From Methylotenera sp. (GTDB lineage Bacteria; Pseudomonadota; Gammaproteobacteria; Burkholderiales; Methylophilaceae), in contig NZ_JAURYU010000036.1 in the NCBI RefSeq assembly GCF_030653755.1, positions 1 to 64,000 on the forward strand: a DNA stretch of 64,000 bases. The letters run 5' to 3'. This document shows, one piece after another, positions 39,970 to 50,386 of this stretch (positions are counted from its first letter, which is position 1; every line of letters starts with the position of its first letter). Under the pieces are notes generated by a model. It saw only the letters and a list, made by a program, of their open reading frames with translations, ran no database searches and had not been told where the DNA came from. The position numbers and the translations under genes were made by a program.

Positions 39970-39991
39970 GGTTTGTTAATTAATACATTGG

Positions 39992-41839
39992 TTATTCTGG
40001 TTGAATTTCAAGTAAAGACTCATCAGGTGTCACTGTATCACCTTTAATGGCATGTATAGCAACGACAACACCTGTGGTTGATGCTTGAATTTCGTTTTCC
40101 ATTTTCATGGCTTCAATCACTAGTACGCCATCGCCAGCTTTTACTTTATCACCAACATTCACTTTGACCGCAACAATTGTACCTGGCATTGATGTTGTCA
40201 CATGACCTGGGTGAGATGGGCGAGGGCGACCACTACTTGTATTGTTCGCGATTTTCTTTTTGCTACCGTTACTTGCTGTGCCGTCGTTAGCAATCTCAAT
40301 TTCACTGAGTGTTTCTACGATGACTTCTTCCGCAATACCATCAATAGATACAAAGTAAGGGCGTTGCTCTTCACCTGCATGACCGCTACCAGTTACATTG
40401 ATATGGAACGTTTCTCCATGTAATGTCACTTTAAATTCATTTGGTGCAAATCTTGGACCGTTAGATTGAATTGTATTTTTATCTAATAACAACTCAGGTG
40501 TTAGTGACCCTGCATTGCGCTCTTGTAGATAAGTTTGGCCAATATCTGGAAACATCGCATATGTGAGCACATCCTCTTCAGATTTGGCGAAGCGTTCTGC
40601 TTCATTAGTCAATTTAGCCATTTCTGGCTTTAACAAATCAGCTGGTCTGCAGCTAATAACCTCTGCATTTCCAATAGCCTGCTGCTTAATTGTTTCATTA
40701 ACAGCGGCTGGTGCTTTCCCGTACTGTCCAAGGAAGTAGTTCTTAACTTCATTGGTAATTGATTTATAACGAGCACCAGTCATCACGTTAAGTACAGCTT
40801 GCGTACCTACGATTTGAGAGGTTGGTGTAACCAGTGGAGGGTAACCCAAATCCTCACGTACTCTAGGAATTTCCAGTAAAACCTCATCCATTTTATTAAG
40901 AGCGCCTTGCTCTTTTAGTTGGTTAGATAAGTTCGAAATCATGCCGCCAGGAATTTGGCTCACTAAGACTCTAGTATCAACCCCTGTAAACTCACTTTCA
41001 AATTGCCAGTATTTCTTACGGACATCCCTGAAATAAGCGGTAATCTCTTGTAACGCACCCAAGTCTAAACCAGTGTCATATTCTGTGCCTTGCAATGCGG
41101 CCACTAAACTTTCTGTAGAAGAGTGGCTCGCACCTTCACCAAAAGATGAGTTACATGTATCAATAATGCTTGCGCCAGCTTCAATGCCTTTTAGCAGACT
41201 CATTGCAGACAGACCTGAAGTAGCATGGCTATGTAGTTGAATTGGTAAATTAACTGAACTGTGCAAGGCTTTTACTAATTCACTTGTATTTTTAGGCGTT
41301 AGTAAGCCAGCCATATCTTTAATTGCAATCGTGTCACAACCCATAGATTCTAGTTCTTTGGCTAACTCAACGAAGTAAGCGACATCATGAACGGGGCTAG
41401 TTGTATAGGCAATCGTGCCTTCTGCATGTTTACCTAATTTCTTAACCGCTTCAACAGATGTTTTGATATTACGTAAGTCATTCATTGCATCAAAAATACG
41501 GAATACATCAACACCGTTGTCTGCAGATTTCTGGACAAAAGCGCGTACAACGTCATCGGAGTAATGGCGATAGCCTAGTAAGTTTTGACCGCGTAGCAAC
41601 ATTTTGATGCGGCTGTTGGGTAGTGCTTTACGTAATTTTGCAAGGCGCTCCCATGGGTCTTCTTTAAGAAAACGTACACATGCATCGAATGTTGCACCAC
41701 CCCAAGCTTCAAGTGACCAAAAGCCAATAGCATCGAGCTTTGCACAAATAGGTAGCATGTCATCAGTACGCATGCGAGTTGCAATAAGCGATTGATGACC
41801 ATCGCGTAAAACTAGTTCAGTAACAGATACTTTTGCCAT
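39992..41839 (-). CDS. pycB: Pyruvate carboxylase subunit B (carboxyltransferase with biotin domain)
   Basis: 615 residues. N-terminal carboxyltransferase barrel (VLRDGHQSLIATRMR with metal ligand Asp; HSHATSGLSAMS), a conserved PYC_OADA region, an alanine/asparagine-rich linker and a C-terminal biotinyl domain with Lys579 in EAMKMEN. The same architecture occurs in oxaloacetate decarboxylase alpha, but the neighbour is a biotin carboxylase and no sodium-pump beta or gamma subunit is nearby, so two-subunit pyruvate carboxylase is the better call. It replenishes oxaloacetate. It lies 56 bp after pycA. Confidence 0.87.
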   Translation of the reverse strand: MAKVSVTELVLRDGHQSLIATRMRTDDMLPICAKLDAIGFWSLEAWGGATFDACVRFLKEDPWERLAKLRKALPNSRIKMLLRGQNLLGYRHYSDDVVRAFVQKSADNGVDVFRIFDAMNDLRNIKTSVEAVKKLGKHAEGTIAYTTSPVHDVAYFVELAKELESMGCDTIAIKDMAGLLTPKNTSELVKALHSSVNLPIQLHSHATSGLSAMSLLKGIEAGASIIDTCNSSFGEGASHSSTESLVAALQGTEYDTGLDLGALQEITAYFRDVRKKYWQFESEFTGVDTRVLVSQIPGGMISNLSNQLKEQGALNKMDEVLLEIPRVREDLGYPPLVTPTSQIVGTQAVLNVMTGARYKSITNEVKNYFLGQYGKAPAAVNETIKQQAIGNAEVISCRPADLLKPEMAKLTNEAERFAKSEEDVLTYAMFPDIGQTYLQERNAGSLTPELLLDKNTIQSNGPRFAPNEFKVTLHGETFHINVTGSGHAGEEQRPYFVSIDGIAEEVIVETLSEIEIANDGTASNGSKKKIANNTSSGRPRPSHPGHVTTSMPGTIVAVKVNVGDKVKAGDGVLVIEAMKMENEIQASTTGVVVAIHAIKGDTVTPDESLLEIQPE

Positions 41840-41895
41840 ATTTTTAATCTATCAGTTCTAAGGTTAAAATTAATTTTTAATACTTGAAAATCTTG

Positions 41896-43314
41896 TTATA
41901 TACCTTCATGCGCCGCAATCACCGCTGAAATTGCTGCCGCGATGAGTTCGGGCGGAATTTCGTTAGCATAGTTAGTTAACTCAGGATGCGCCTCTACAAA
42001 ACTGGTATTAAACTCTGCAGCCCTAAATTCTGGATGCTTAAGAATTTCTTGATAATAAGGAATGGTAGTTTTTACACCATAAATAATCATATCGTCGAGC
42101 GCTCGACGACCGCGCTCAATAACACCATCCCAGGTAAGCGCCCATACCGTCAACTTAGCGCACATGGAATCATAGTAGGGAGGTATTACATAGCCGCTAA
42201 ATATTGCTGCATCCATACGAACACCAGGACCACCTGGCGCATAATAGCGTGTGATTTTACCGAAACTTGGTAAAAAGCCATTTTTTGGATCTTCCGCATT
42301 AATACGGAATTCCATTGCGTAACCTCTAAAAGTCACGTCTTTTTGTTTGTATTGTAAAGGTAGTCCGTAAGCAACCCGAATTTGTTCCTGAACAATATCA
42401 ATACCTGTAATTGTTTCCGTAACAGTATGCTCAACTTGTAAGCGCGTATTCATTTCCATGAAATAGAACGTATTGTCAGAATCAAGCAGGAACTCAACAG
42501 TGCCAGCGTTTTCATAACCAACTGCCTTAGCTGCTTTTACTGCCAATCCACCGATGTACTCTCGTTGCGCTTGAGACAACTGCGGTGATGGTGCAATTTC
42601 AATGAGCTTTTGGTTGCGACGTTGTATTGAACAGTCACGCTCAAATAAATGAATGGCGTTGCCTTGTGAGTCAGCTAATACTTGCACTTCAATATGACGT
42701 GGAGAAACAACACACTTCTCAATAAACACTTCAGGTTTACCAAAAGCCTTACTCGCTTCACTGATGACGCGATCATAGTTTCCTAGTAAGTCTTTTTCAC
42801 TATCACAGCGACGAATGCCGCGGCCACCACCACCATTAGTAGCTTTAAGCATAATGGGGTAACCAATTTTGTTTGCAAGCGTGATAGCCTCATTAAGGTC
42901 TTTCAAGTTGCCATTACTACCAGGCGTACATGGAATGCCAGCCTTGGTCATTGCATTACGTGCTTGAATTTTGTCGCCCATTTGACGAATGACGTCAGCA
43001 TTAGGCCCAATAAATTTAACGCCACGACGCTCACAAATTTCAGCTAATTCTGGATTTTCAGATAAAAAACCATAGCCAGGATGCAAGGCGTCACAGCCAG
43101 CAGCAACGGCTAGATTCACAATGTTATGCGCATTTAGATACCCAGCAACAGGATCTGCACCTATATGATAAGCTTCATCCGCTTTTTTAACATGTAACGC
43201 TTGGCGGTCAGCATCTGTATAAATAGCAACAGATTTGATGCCCATTTCAGAGCACGCGCGCACAATACGTACTGCAATTTCACCGCGGTTAGCAACTAGA
43301 ATTTTTTTGAACAC
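41896..43314 (-). CDS. pycA: Pyruvate carboxylase subunit A (biotin carboxylase)
   Basis: 472 residues. KILVANRGEIAVRIVRACSE at the start, ATP-grasp lid GGGGRGIRRC, EKCVVSPRHIEVQVLADS and the active site MEMNTRLQVEHTVTE. It carboxylates biotin carried on PycB. AccC is the close alternative, but adjacency to pycB favours pyruvate carboxylase. First gene of the minus-strand pair, divergent from yceD. Confidence 0.87.
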   Translation of the reverse strand: MFKKILVANRGEIAVRIVRACSEMGIKSVAIYTDADRQALHVKKADEAYHIGADPVAGYLNAHNIVNLAVAAGCDALHPGYGFLSENPELAEICERRGVKFIGPNADVIRQMGDKIQARNAMTKAGIPCTPGSNGNLKDLNEAITLANKIGYPIMLKATNGGGGRGIRRCDSEKDLLGNYDRVISEASKAFGKPEVFIEKCVVSPRHIEVQVLADSQGNAIHLFERDCSIQRRNQKLIEIAPSPQLSQAQREYIGGLAVKAAKAVGYENAGTVEFLLDSDNTFYFMEMNTRLQVEHTVTETITGIDIVQEQIRVAYGLPLQYKQKDVTFRGYAMEFRINAEDPKNGFLPSFGKITRYYAPGGPGVRMDAAIFSGYVIPPYYDSMCAKLTVWALTWDGVIERGRRALDDMIIYGVKTTIPYYQEILKHPEFRAAEFNTSFVEAHPELTNYANEIPPELIAAAISAVIAAHEGI

Positions 43315-43646
43315 GTAGGTAAGCCTTAATTTTATTAAATGACGTTACAAAAACGGTGTGATTGTAACATGGCAGCCTTAATAGCTAAATCCCTAGTGCA
43401 AATTTAAGCACTGAATTGAGCGCAAAAAGTAATTTTTTTGGTCTTTAGATACGGTTGTTAGTACCTTTAAGATGTGCTTAATTTAAGTATAAACGTACTG
43501 TCAAACTTTATATTTTATTAGCAAATGTCTGTGATCTGAATATTCTTTACTGAATACTTTAGAATAATAAACACGAGAATAATTCACATGCATCGTTAAT
43601 TATCTAGGATAATTTTGCAAACTTTAATTTAAGCCAAGAACTGAAC
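43315..43646. other. 332-bp divergent intergenic region (pycA/yceD)
   Basis: A+T-rich sequence between divergent pycA and yceD. It must hold promoters for both, but I found no near-consensus -35/-10 pair and no conserved RNA structure. Confidence 0.5.
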
Positions 43647-44204
43647 ATGACCAATCAAACCTTTTTAATTGACAACCTTGCTTTTGCTGCGCGCGGTGAG
43701 CGTTTGGAAGCAAGCCTTCCGCTGTCATTCTTTCCTAGACTATGTGAATTGATTGAGTCGCAACATTTAGAAGCTGATGCAAATAACCCCCCTGGTGACG
43801 TTGCGAGCCCCAACTCTAAGCTAGAAGGTTTAGTTAACTTCGTTTTAAATGGTGAGAAAAACGTATTGGGTCAATGTTATTTGCATTTAGTGCTAAATGT
43901 CAGCTTAGTCACTTCTTGCCAGCGCTGCTTGTCTAAAATGCCTTTAAGTTTGGCGCTGGATTTTCATTACTTAATTAGCGATGCGGATGACAGCTCGTTG
44001 GATGATGTGGAAGCGACAATTGGTGATGATTTTGATTTGCAAGAAGTAAGTCAAGAGATGGATGTGAAGTTGCTTATCGAAGATGAGGTTATAATGGCGC
44101 TACCGATAGCGCCCGTCCATAACAACGACTGCGCTGCCGTTACGATGCAAAGTGGCGAGAAGCCTAACCCTTTTGCAGCATTAAAAGGGTTAATTAAATC
44201 TTAA
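43647..44204 (+). CDS. yceD: YceD-family (DUF177) protein
   Basis: 185 residues. The DUF177 core includes the paired cysteines in TSCQRCLSKMPL and an acidic stretch (DDSSLDDVEATIGDDFDL). YceD-type proteins are linked to 23S rRNA maturation/ribosome assembly; the mechanism is not readable here. Conserved neighbour of rpmF, which follows after about 155 bp. Confidence 0.85.
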   Translation: MTNQTFLIDNLAFAARGERLEASLPLSFFPRLCELIESQHLEADANNPPGDVASPNSKLEGLVNFVLNGEKNVLGQCYLHLVLNVSLVTSCQRCLSKMPLSLALDFHYLISDADDSSLDDVEATIGDDFDLQEVSQEMDVKLLIEDEVIMALPIAPVHNNDCAAVTMQSGEKPNPFAALKGLIKS

Positions 44205-44358
44205 AATATATAGTATTGGCTGACAAAACTTATGTTTTGTATTATCATTACGGGTTAGTTATTTAGTGTAATCTTAAATTAGTGATGCGTTATTCATTTT
44301 ATTGCATCGATTTACAAGTAATTGAGATGATGTTTTAATCATTTTATTGGAGTTTATT

Positions 44359-44538
44359 ATGGCAGTTCAGCAAAACAAAAAGTCACCTTCAAAGCGTGGT
44401 ATGCACCGTTCGCATGATTTTTTGACAAATCCACCATTAGCAGTTGAGCCAACTACTGGCGAAACACACTTGCGTCACCATATTAGTCCTAATGGCTACT
44501 ACCGTGGCCGTAAAGTATTGCCATCAAAAGGCGAGTAA
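44359..44538 (+). CDS. rpmF: 50S ribosomal protein L32
   Basis: 59 residues from the ATG at 44359 with GGAG 7 nt upstream. [20 protein letters not shown] is the L32 N-terminus, and [20 protein letters not shown] its end. The zinc-binding cysteines of some L32 proteins are absent, as in many proteobacteria. A strong terminator follows, separating it from plsX. Confidence 0.96.
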   Translation: MAVQQNKKSPSKRGMHRSHDFLTNPPLAVEPTTGETHLRHHISPNGYYRGRKVLPSKGE

Positions 44539-44600
44539 TTTACTCGGCGAACAATATCAGTATCTGTTAGTTAGATTGAATTGTTTGGTAGTACAGGAAA

Positions 44601-44640
44601 CATAACGCCGCTCCATTTGTTTGGAGCGGCGTTATGTTTT
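44601..44640 (+). terminator. Terminator after rpmF
   Basis: A perfect 15-bp stem CATAACGCCGCTCCA / TGGAGCGGCGTTATG with a 6-nt loop, followed by TTTT. Unusually long and stable for this genome. Confidence 0.85.
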
Positions 44641-44720
44641 AATGGTTGGCTATATTTCTTGTTGTTAAATTGGCAACATATTCCAATTAAAAATCTTATT
44701 ATTCAAGTTGAGTAAAAGTA

Positions 44721-45767
44721 ATGGACATTACAATTGCAATTGACGCAATGGGCGGCGATCACGGCCCCCACGTCACAGTGCCAGCAGCATTAAAAGCATT
44801 GGATTCAGATCCTCAGCTAAATATTGTACTGGTCGGATTGGCTGATGCCATTGAAGTTGAGCTCAAAGCACATAAGGCAGCAGTTAACCCTCGTTTGCGT
44901 ATTCATCATGCAGCTGAAGTTGTTACCATGGATGAGTCGCCACAAAGTGCCCTAAAAAATAAGAAAGACTCGTCTATGCGAGTTGCCATTAACTTGGTGA
45001 AAAGTGGCGAAGCTAACGCATGCGTAAGTGCAGGCAATACAGGCGCACTGATGGCAACTGCTCGTTTTGTATTAAAAACCTTGCCAGGAATTGATCGCCC
45101 AGCAATTGCCTCTGCCTTACCAAGCGAAAAAGGCAATACTTATATGCTTGACCTAGGTGCAAATGCCGACTGTACCGCAGAACATCTATATCAGTTCGCC
45201 ATCATGGGTGCTATGTTGGTAAGTTGTGTGGAGCACAAAGAGCGTCCAACTGTCGGTTTGCTCAATATTGGCTCAGAGGATATCAAAGGTAACGAAGTTG
45301 CTAAGCAGGCAGGTGAGCTACTTAAAGCGAGTCATTTAAACTTTTACGGCAATGTTGAAGGTGATGACATCTTTAAAGGTACAACAGATTTAGTGGTTTG
45401 TGATGGCTTTGTTGGTAATGTATCGTTAAAAACCACGGAAGGCTTGGCCCATATGATGGGTAAGTTCTTAACTCAGGAATTCAAAAAAAGCTGGCTGACT
45501 AAACTGATGGCACTTTGTGCGATGCCAGTACTTAAAGCTTTCAAAAAGCGACTAGATCCGCGTCGATATAACGGTGCGAGCTTCTTGGGTTTGCGTGGAA
45601 TTGTTGTAAAAAGCCATGGTGGTGCAGATCACGTCGCTTTTATTTCGGCAATTCATGTGGCAATAGAAGAAGCTCGTAGTGGGGTGTTGCGCCGCATTAC
45701 AGAGCAGCTGGAAATCGAACATTTACAACCAAGTATGGCTGTAAAAAATTCTCAGGATATGCAATGA
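44721..45767 (+). CDS. plsX: Phosphate acyltransferase PlsX
   Basis: 348 residues, begins [17 protein letters not shown] and contains [15 protein letters not shown] and [15 protein letters not shown]. It makes acyl-phosphate from acyl-ACP for phospholipid synthesis. First gene of the fatty-acid cluster; its stop overlaps fabH by four bases (ATGA). Confidence 0.96.
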   Translation: MDITIAIDAMGGDHGPHVTVPAALKALDSDPQLNIVLVGLADAIEVELKAHKAAVNPRLRIHHAAEVVTMDESPQSALKNKKDSSMRVAINLVKSGEANACVSAGNTGALMATARFVLKTLPGIDRPAIASALPSEKGNTYMLDLGANADCTAEHLYQFAIMGAMLVSCVEHKERPTVGLLNIGSEDIKGNEVAKQAGELLKASHLNFYGNVEGDDIFKGTTDLVVCDGFVGNVSLKTTEGLAHMMGKFLTQEFKKSWLTKLMALCAMPVLKAFKKRLDPRRYNGASFLGLRGIVVKSHGGADHVAFISAIHVAIEEARSGVLRRITEQLEIEHLQPSMAVKNSQDMQ

Positions 45768-46708
45768 TATTTTCTCGTATAGCAGGTACCGGTAGTTATT
45801 TGCCGAGTAAAGTACTCACCAATGCTGATTTAGAGCGTATGGTAGATACTACAGATGAATGGATTTTTACGCGCACTGGCATTCGCGAACGTCACATCGC
45901 TGCAGAGGGCGAGTTTACAAGTGATTTGGCGTTTGAAGCAGCTAAGAACGCGATTGCAAGCGCAGGTGTTAGTGCAAATGATATTGATTTAATTATTGTT
46001 GCGACAACTACACCAGATAAGATATTTCCTAGCGTAGCCACGATGGTGCAAAAAAAGTTGGATATAGCAGGATGTCCTGCATTTGACATGCAAGCTGTTT
46101 GCAGTGGTTTTGTGTATGCACTTGCAACAGCAGATAATTTTATTAAAGTTGGTGGTGTTAAATGTGCCCTAGTGATAGGCGCTGAATCATTTTCACGCAT
46201 TACAGATTATACCGACCGAGGTAATTGTATTCTTTGGGGTGATGGCGCTGGTGCCGTGATTTTGCAGGCATCAACTGAGCAAGGTGTTATTTCTACCCAT
46301 CTGCATGCAGATGGTCGCTACGAAAACATGCTCCATGTGCCACGTAATGCTGATAAGCCTGATACTGTTGTCATGGAAGGCAACTCTGTGTTTAAAATGG
46401 CGGTTAACACTTTAGACCAAATTGTTGATGAAACCCTTGCGGCAAATCAAATGCAGAAGTCAGATATTGATTGGCTCGTGCCACATCAGGCTAACATTCG
46501 CATTTTACAAGCAACAGCCAAAAAGCTAGATATGAGCATGGATAAAGTGGTAGTGACTGTAGATATACACGGTAATACTTCTGCTGCGTCCATTCCTTTG
46601 GCGCTGGATACAGCTGTCAGGGACGGGCGCATTAAGCGTGGCGACGTCATATTAATGGAAGCTTTTGGTGGTGGCTTCACTTGGGGTTCTGCATTAATTA
46701 AATATTAA
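45764..46708 (+). CDS. fabH: 3-oxoacyl-ACP synthase III
   Basis: 314 residues. Catalytic Cys113 in [10 protein letters not shown], His in PHQANIRI and Asn in [12 protein letters not shown]. It starts fatty-acid synthesis by condensing acetyl-CoA with malonyl-ACP. Translation is probably coupled to plsX. Confidence 0.96.
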   Translation: MIFSRIAGTGSYLPSKVLTNADLERMVDTTDEWIFTRTGIRERHIAAEGEFTSDLAFEAAKNAIASAGVSANDIDLIIVATTTPDKIFPSVATMVQKKLDIAGCPAFDMQAVCSGFVYALATADNFIKVGGVKCALVIGAESFSRITDYTDRGNCILWGDGAGAVILQASTEQGVISTHLHADGRYENMLHVPRNADKPDTVVMEGNSVFKMAVNTLDQIVDETLAANQMQKSDIDWLVPHQANIRILQATAKKLDMSMDKVVVTVDIHGNTSAASIPLALDTAVRDGRIKRGDVILMEAFGGGFTWGSALIKY

Positions 46709-46744
46709 TATTCAATCGATTATATAAATAATATAAAGTAATTT

Positions 46745-47671
46745 ATGAAAAAAACAGCATTCTTTTTTCCAGGTCAAGGCTCCCAATCAGTAGGCATGAT
46801 GAGCGGCTTTGGTGACAATAAAATCATCCGCGACACATTTCAAGAAGCATCCGATATTTTAGGTGTGAATTTTTGGGTAATGGCCACGGAAGCTAATGAG
46901 CTGATTAACGAAACCAGCAATACCCAGCCTATCATGCTGACAGCAGGTGTTGCTGCTTGGCGTGCATGGCAATCTGTATCAGACCAAATGCCAGCAGTGG
47001 TGGCTGGTCATAGCTTGGGTGAATATACGGCCTTGGTGGCTGCTGGTGCCTTATCATTTAAAGATGCATTGCCATTGGTTAAATATCGTGCAGAAGTCAT
47101 GCAGAATGCGGTGCCAGCTGGCGTGGGTGCGATGGCAGCAATTTTAGGGCTTGATGATGATGCTGTGCGCATGGTCTGTAGTGAGGCTGCGCAAGGTGAG
47201 GTATTAGAAGCAGTTAATTTAAATTCACCAGGGCAAGTAGTGATTGCTGGTAATAAAGCGGCTGTAGAGCGTGGTATGGAAGCTGCAAAAGCTAAGGGTG
47301 CTAAGCGTGCACTGGCTTTGCCAGTCAGCGTGCCTTCTCATTGCGCATTAATGCGCCCAGCGGCACTTAAGTTGGCAGATTACTTAATTAACGTCGCCGT
47401 TAACAAGCCGTTGATACCAATAGTACACAACGCAGATGTGATGGCTTATGATGATGGTGATAAAATAAAAGACGCATTAGTGCGTCAGTTACACAGCCCA
47501 GTGCGTTGGGTTGAGACAGTGCAGTATATTGCGACACAAGGAGTTACTCAATCCGCCGAGTGCGGGCCAGGTAAAGTGTTGGCAGGCTTAACTAAGCGTA
47601 TCGTTGCAGAGTTGCCATGCATCGCAATGACAAGTAATGAAGCTTTACTTGAACTTAAAAACACACTTTAA
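46745..47671 (+). CDS. fabD: Malonyl-CoA:ACP transacylase
   Basis: 308 residues. FFFPGQGSQSVGMM at the start, nucleophile Ser90 in GHSLGEYTALVAAG and the catalytic His in SVPSHCALM. It loads malonyl onto ACP. 36 bp after fabH, 31 bp before fabG. Confidence 0.96.
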   Translation: MKKTAFFFPGQGSQSVGMMSGFGDNKIIRDTFQEASDILGVNFWVMATEANELINETSNTQPIMLTAGVAAWRAWQSVSDQMPAVVAGHSLGEYTALVAAGALSFKDALPLVKYRAEVMQNAVPAGVGAMAAILGLDDDAVRMVCSEAAQGEVLEAVNLNSPGQVVIAGNKAAVERGMEAAKAKGAKRALALPVSVPSHCALMRPAALKLADYLINVAVNKPLIPIVHNADVMAYDDGDKIKDALVRQLHSPVRWVETVQYIATQGVTQSAECGPGKVLAGLTKRIVAELPCIAMTSNEALLELKNTL

Positions 47672-47702
47672 TTTTATACAGTAATTTTATACAGAGGTAC
47701 TT

Positions 47703-48443
47703 ATGTTAACAGGTCAAATTGCATTAATTACAGGTGCAAGCCGTGGCATTGGCGCTGCAATTGCTTTAGAGTTGGGTAAGCAAGGTGCTACAGTGATTGG
47801 TACTGCAACTTCTGACAAAGGCGCAGCTGCTATTACGGAGGCTTTTTCCGAAGCTGGTATTAAAGGTGAAGGCATGTCATTAAACGTTAATGACGCTGAA
47901 CAGGTTGAAGTGACGCTAAAATTGATTAGCGAAAAGTTTGGCGATGTAAGTGTCCTGGTCAATAATGCAGGTATTACACGCGATACTTTACTCATGCGTA
48001 TGAAAGATGATGATTGGGATGCTGTCATTAGCACCAATCTGACCTCAGTGTTTCGCATGAGCCAAGCAGTTTTACGTCCAATGATGAAGGCGCGTACAGG
48101 GCGTATTATTAGCATTTCATCAGTAGTTGGCCATATGGGTAACGCAGGACAGACTAACTATGCTGCTGCTAAAGCAGGTATGACTGGCTTTACAAAATCA
48201 TTGGCAGCAGAGGTTGGAAGTCGTGGAATTACTGTAAACTGTGTGGCGCCAGGTTTTATTGAAACCGACATGACAGCAGAGCTGTCTGAGGATATCACTA
48301 ATAAAATGCTTGCTCGCATTCCTGTAGGGCGTTTAGGGTCTGTAAAAGAAATCGCAGCAACGGTTGCATTCTTAGCTTCACCAAATGCTGCTTATATTAC
48401 GGGCGAAACAATCCATGTAAATGGTGGAATGTTAATGGTTTAA
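47703..48443 (+). CDS. fabG: 3-oxoacyl-ACP reductase
   Basis: 246-residue short-chain dehydrogenase. NADPH motif TGASRGIGAAIA, the NNAG motif in VLVNNAGITRD, and catalytic Tyr153/Lys157 in NYAAAKAG. First reduction of the elongation cycle. 140 bp before acpP, with room for an acpP promoter. Confidence 0.96.
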   Translation: MLTGQIALITGASRGIGAAIALELGKQGATVIGTATSDKGAAAITEAFSEAGIKGEGMSLNVNDAEQVEVTLKLISEKFGDVSVLVNNAGITRDTLLMRMKDDDWDAVISTNLTSVFRMSQAVLRPMMKARTGRIISISSVVGHMGNAGQTNYAAAKAGMTGFTKSLAAEVGSRGITVNCVAPGFIETDMTAELSEDITNKMLARIPVGRLGSVKEIAATVAFLASPNAAYITGETIHVNGGMLMV

Positions 48444-48495
48444 TGGCCTTTTTGTATAAAGATGCCGTTAGATTTGCTACTATTGATTAAGTTTT

Positions 48496-48523
48496 TTGTA
48501 TTATCGTTGAGTTTTGGTAGAAT
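48496..48523 (+). promoter_or_regulatory. Putative acpP promoter
   Basis: TTGTAT and TAGAAT separated by 16 bp, about 60 bp before the acpP ATG. High acyl-carrier-protein demand makes an extra promoter likely; the match is moderate. Confidence 0.4.
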
Positions 48524-48583
48524 GCTGCCTTAGCTGAACTATTTTTTATATTTAAGCTATTTTTTATATTAAGGGGTATTTAG

Positions 48584-48820
48584 ATGTCTGACATCGAACA
48601 ACGTGTTAAAAAAATTGTTGCTGAACAACTAGGTGCAAATGAAGCTGATGTTAAAAATGCATCATCATTTGTAGATGATTTAGGTGCTGATTCACTAGAC
48701 ACAGTGGAGTTGGTAATGGCGCTAGAAGAAGAATTTGACTGCGAAATTCCTGATGAAGAAGCAGAAAAAATCACTACAGTTCAATTAGCGATTGATTACA
48801 TCAATACTAACCTCAAATAA
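48584..48820 (+). CDS. acpP: Acyl carrier protein
   Basis: 78 residues, acidic, with phosphopantetheine attachment Ser37 in [14 protein letters not shown]. It carries growing acyl chains for FabD, FabG, FabF, FabZ and the Lpx acyltransferases encoded in this window. GGGG-type ribosome-binding site upstream; a terminator follows. Confidence 0.97.
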   Translation: MSDIEQRVKKIVAEQLGANEADVKNASSFVDDLGADSLDTVELVMALEEEFDCEIPDEEAEKITTVQLAIDYINTNLK

Positions 48821-48830
48821 ATTCACAATT

Positions 48831-48864
48831 AGGCAGTTGGCTCATTCAGAGCTTACTGCCTTTT
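48831..48864 (+). terminator. Terminator after acpP
   Basis: Two-part stem AGGCAGT...ACTGCCT enclosing GCTC...GAGC, then TTTTGCCTTTTT. It divides acpP from fabF. Confidence 0.8.
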
Positions 48865-49048
48865 GCCTTTTTGTTTCCTAGACCTCGTCTTAAAGCGCTT
48901 TTTTAGAGCGGCTTTAACATCCAATGGATAAGTGACATCACTAGACGCAGGGAATAGAAACCGAGATAGTCCTTGTTGCACAGTGTAGCCGTGACTAGTT
49001 CACGGACTATGTAATACACATAGTAAAGAATTCTTAGAGGTATCCTGT

Positions 49049-50281
49049 ATGTCTAAACGTAGAGTTGTAGTAACTGGTCTTGGTGTTGTTTCACCTGTTG
49101 GAATTGGTGTTAAAACTGCTTGGGATAATTTGGTTGCTGGTAAATCTGGTATTACGCAAATTACTAAATTTGACGCAAGTGCATTTTCATCGACCATCGC
49201 AGGGGAGGTGAAAAACTTCAATCCTGAAGATTTCATCACTGCAAAAGACGCGAGACGCATGGACACTTTTATTCAATACGGCCTAGCTGCCGCTATTGAA
49301 GCAGTCAAAGACTCAGGCATTGTCGCCACAGAAGAAAATGCTGAACGTATCGGTGTTTCAATCGGCTCAGGCATTGGTGGTATGCAACTTATTGAAGATA
49401 CTGATATCCTTTATAAAGAGTCTGGTCCACGTAAAATATCACCATTCTTCATTCCAGGTACTATCATCAATATGATCTCAGGTAATCTGAGTATCATGTT
49501 TGGTTTTAAAGGCCCTAATGTTTCTATCGTAACAGCATGCACAACTGGAACTCACTCAATTGGTGACGCTTCACGCATGATTGAGTACGGCGATGCTGAT
49601 GTGATGATTGCTGGGGGTGCAGAAGCTGCGATTACACGTTTAAGCGTAGGTGGTTTTGCCGCTTCACGTGCACTTTCAACACGTAATGATGACCCTGCAA
49701 CAGCTAGTCGCCCTTGGGACAAAGATCGTGATGGTTTTGTCATCGGTGAAGGCGCTGGCGTGATGGTGCTAGAAGAGTATGAGCATGCAAAAAAACGTGG
49801 CGCGAAGATTTATGCCGAACTGAGTGGTTACGGCATGAGTGCTGATGCTTACCACATGACTGCGCCAAACATGGATGGCCCGCGCCGATCTATGCGCAAT
49901 GCAATGCAGAACGCTGGTATTAATCCAGATGCAGTGCAATATGTAAACGCGCACGGCACATCAACACCGCTTGGTGATGCCAATGAAACAAATGCAATTA
50001 AAGCTGCATTTGGTGATCATGCTTACAAGTTTGTAGTGAACTCGACTAAATCAATGACAGGTCATTTGCTTGGAGGCGCTGGTGGATTGGAATCAGTATT
50101 TACTGTGCTGGCAATTCACAATCAATTGTCTCCACCTACTATTAATATCTTTAACCAAGATCCAGAGTGTGATTTAGATTACTGTGCGAATACTGCGCGT
50201 GATATGAAAATTGAGTACGCACTGAAAAATAACTTTGGTTTTGGTGGTACTAATGGCAGTTTAGTATTTAAAAAAATCTAA
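49049..50281 (+). CDS. fabF: 3-oxoacyl-ACP synthase II
   Basis: 410 residues. N-terminus [15 protein letters not shown], catalytic Cys164 in [11 protein letters not shown], His residues in [11 protein letters not shown] and [10 protein letters not shown]. It extends acyl-ACP chains. A 228-bp leader with a hairpin separates it from acpP, and a terminator follows. Confidence 0.96.
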   Translation: MSKRRVVVTGLGVVSPVGIGVKTAWDNLVAGKSGITQITKFDASAFSSTIAGEVKNFNPEDFITAKDARRMDTFIQYGLAAAIEAVKDSGIVATEENAERIGVSIGSGIGGMQLIEDTDILYKESGPRKISPFFIPGTIINMISGNLSIMFGFKGPNVSIVTACTTGTHSIGDASRMIEYGDADVMIAGGAEAAITRLSVGGFAASRALSTRNDDPATASRPWDKDRDGFVIGEGAGVMVLEEYEHAKKRGAKIYAELSGYGMSADAYHMTAPNMDGPRRSMRNAMQNAGINPDAVQYVNAHGTSTPLGDANETNAIKAAFGDHAYKFVVNSTKSMTGHLLGGAGGLESVFTVLAIHNQLSPPTINIFNQDPECDLDYCANTARDMKIEYALKNNFGFGGTNGSLVFKKI

Positions 50282-50306
50282 GTAGTAATAATTGCTATTA
50301 TATAAG

Positions 50307-50336
50307 CCCGCATTGATAGTCATTGCGGGTTTTTTA
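50307..50336 (+). terminator. Terminator after fabF
   Basis: CCCGCA / TGCGGG stem with an 11-nt loop followed by TTTTTTATT. Confidence 0.83.
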
Positions 50337-50386
50337 TTAGCTGTTTTAATAGTGTATTTGTGGTCTGTATGGTTTAATTACGTCTT

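Noticed and set aside
39992-41839. Sodium-pumping oxaloacetate decarboxylase alpha subunit
   Set aside because: Same fold, but a biotin carboxylase gene is adjacent and no membrane beta or gamma subunit is present in the window.
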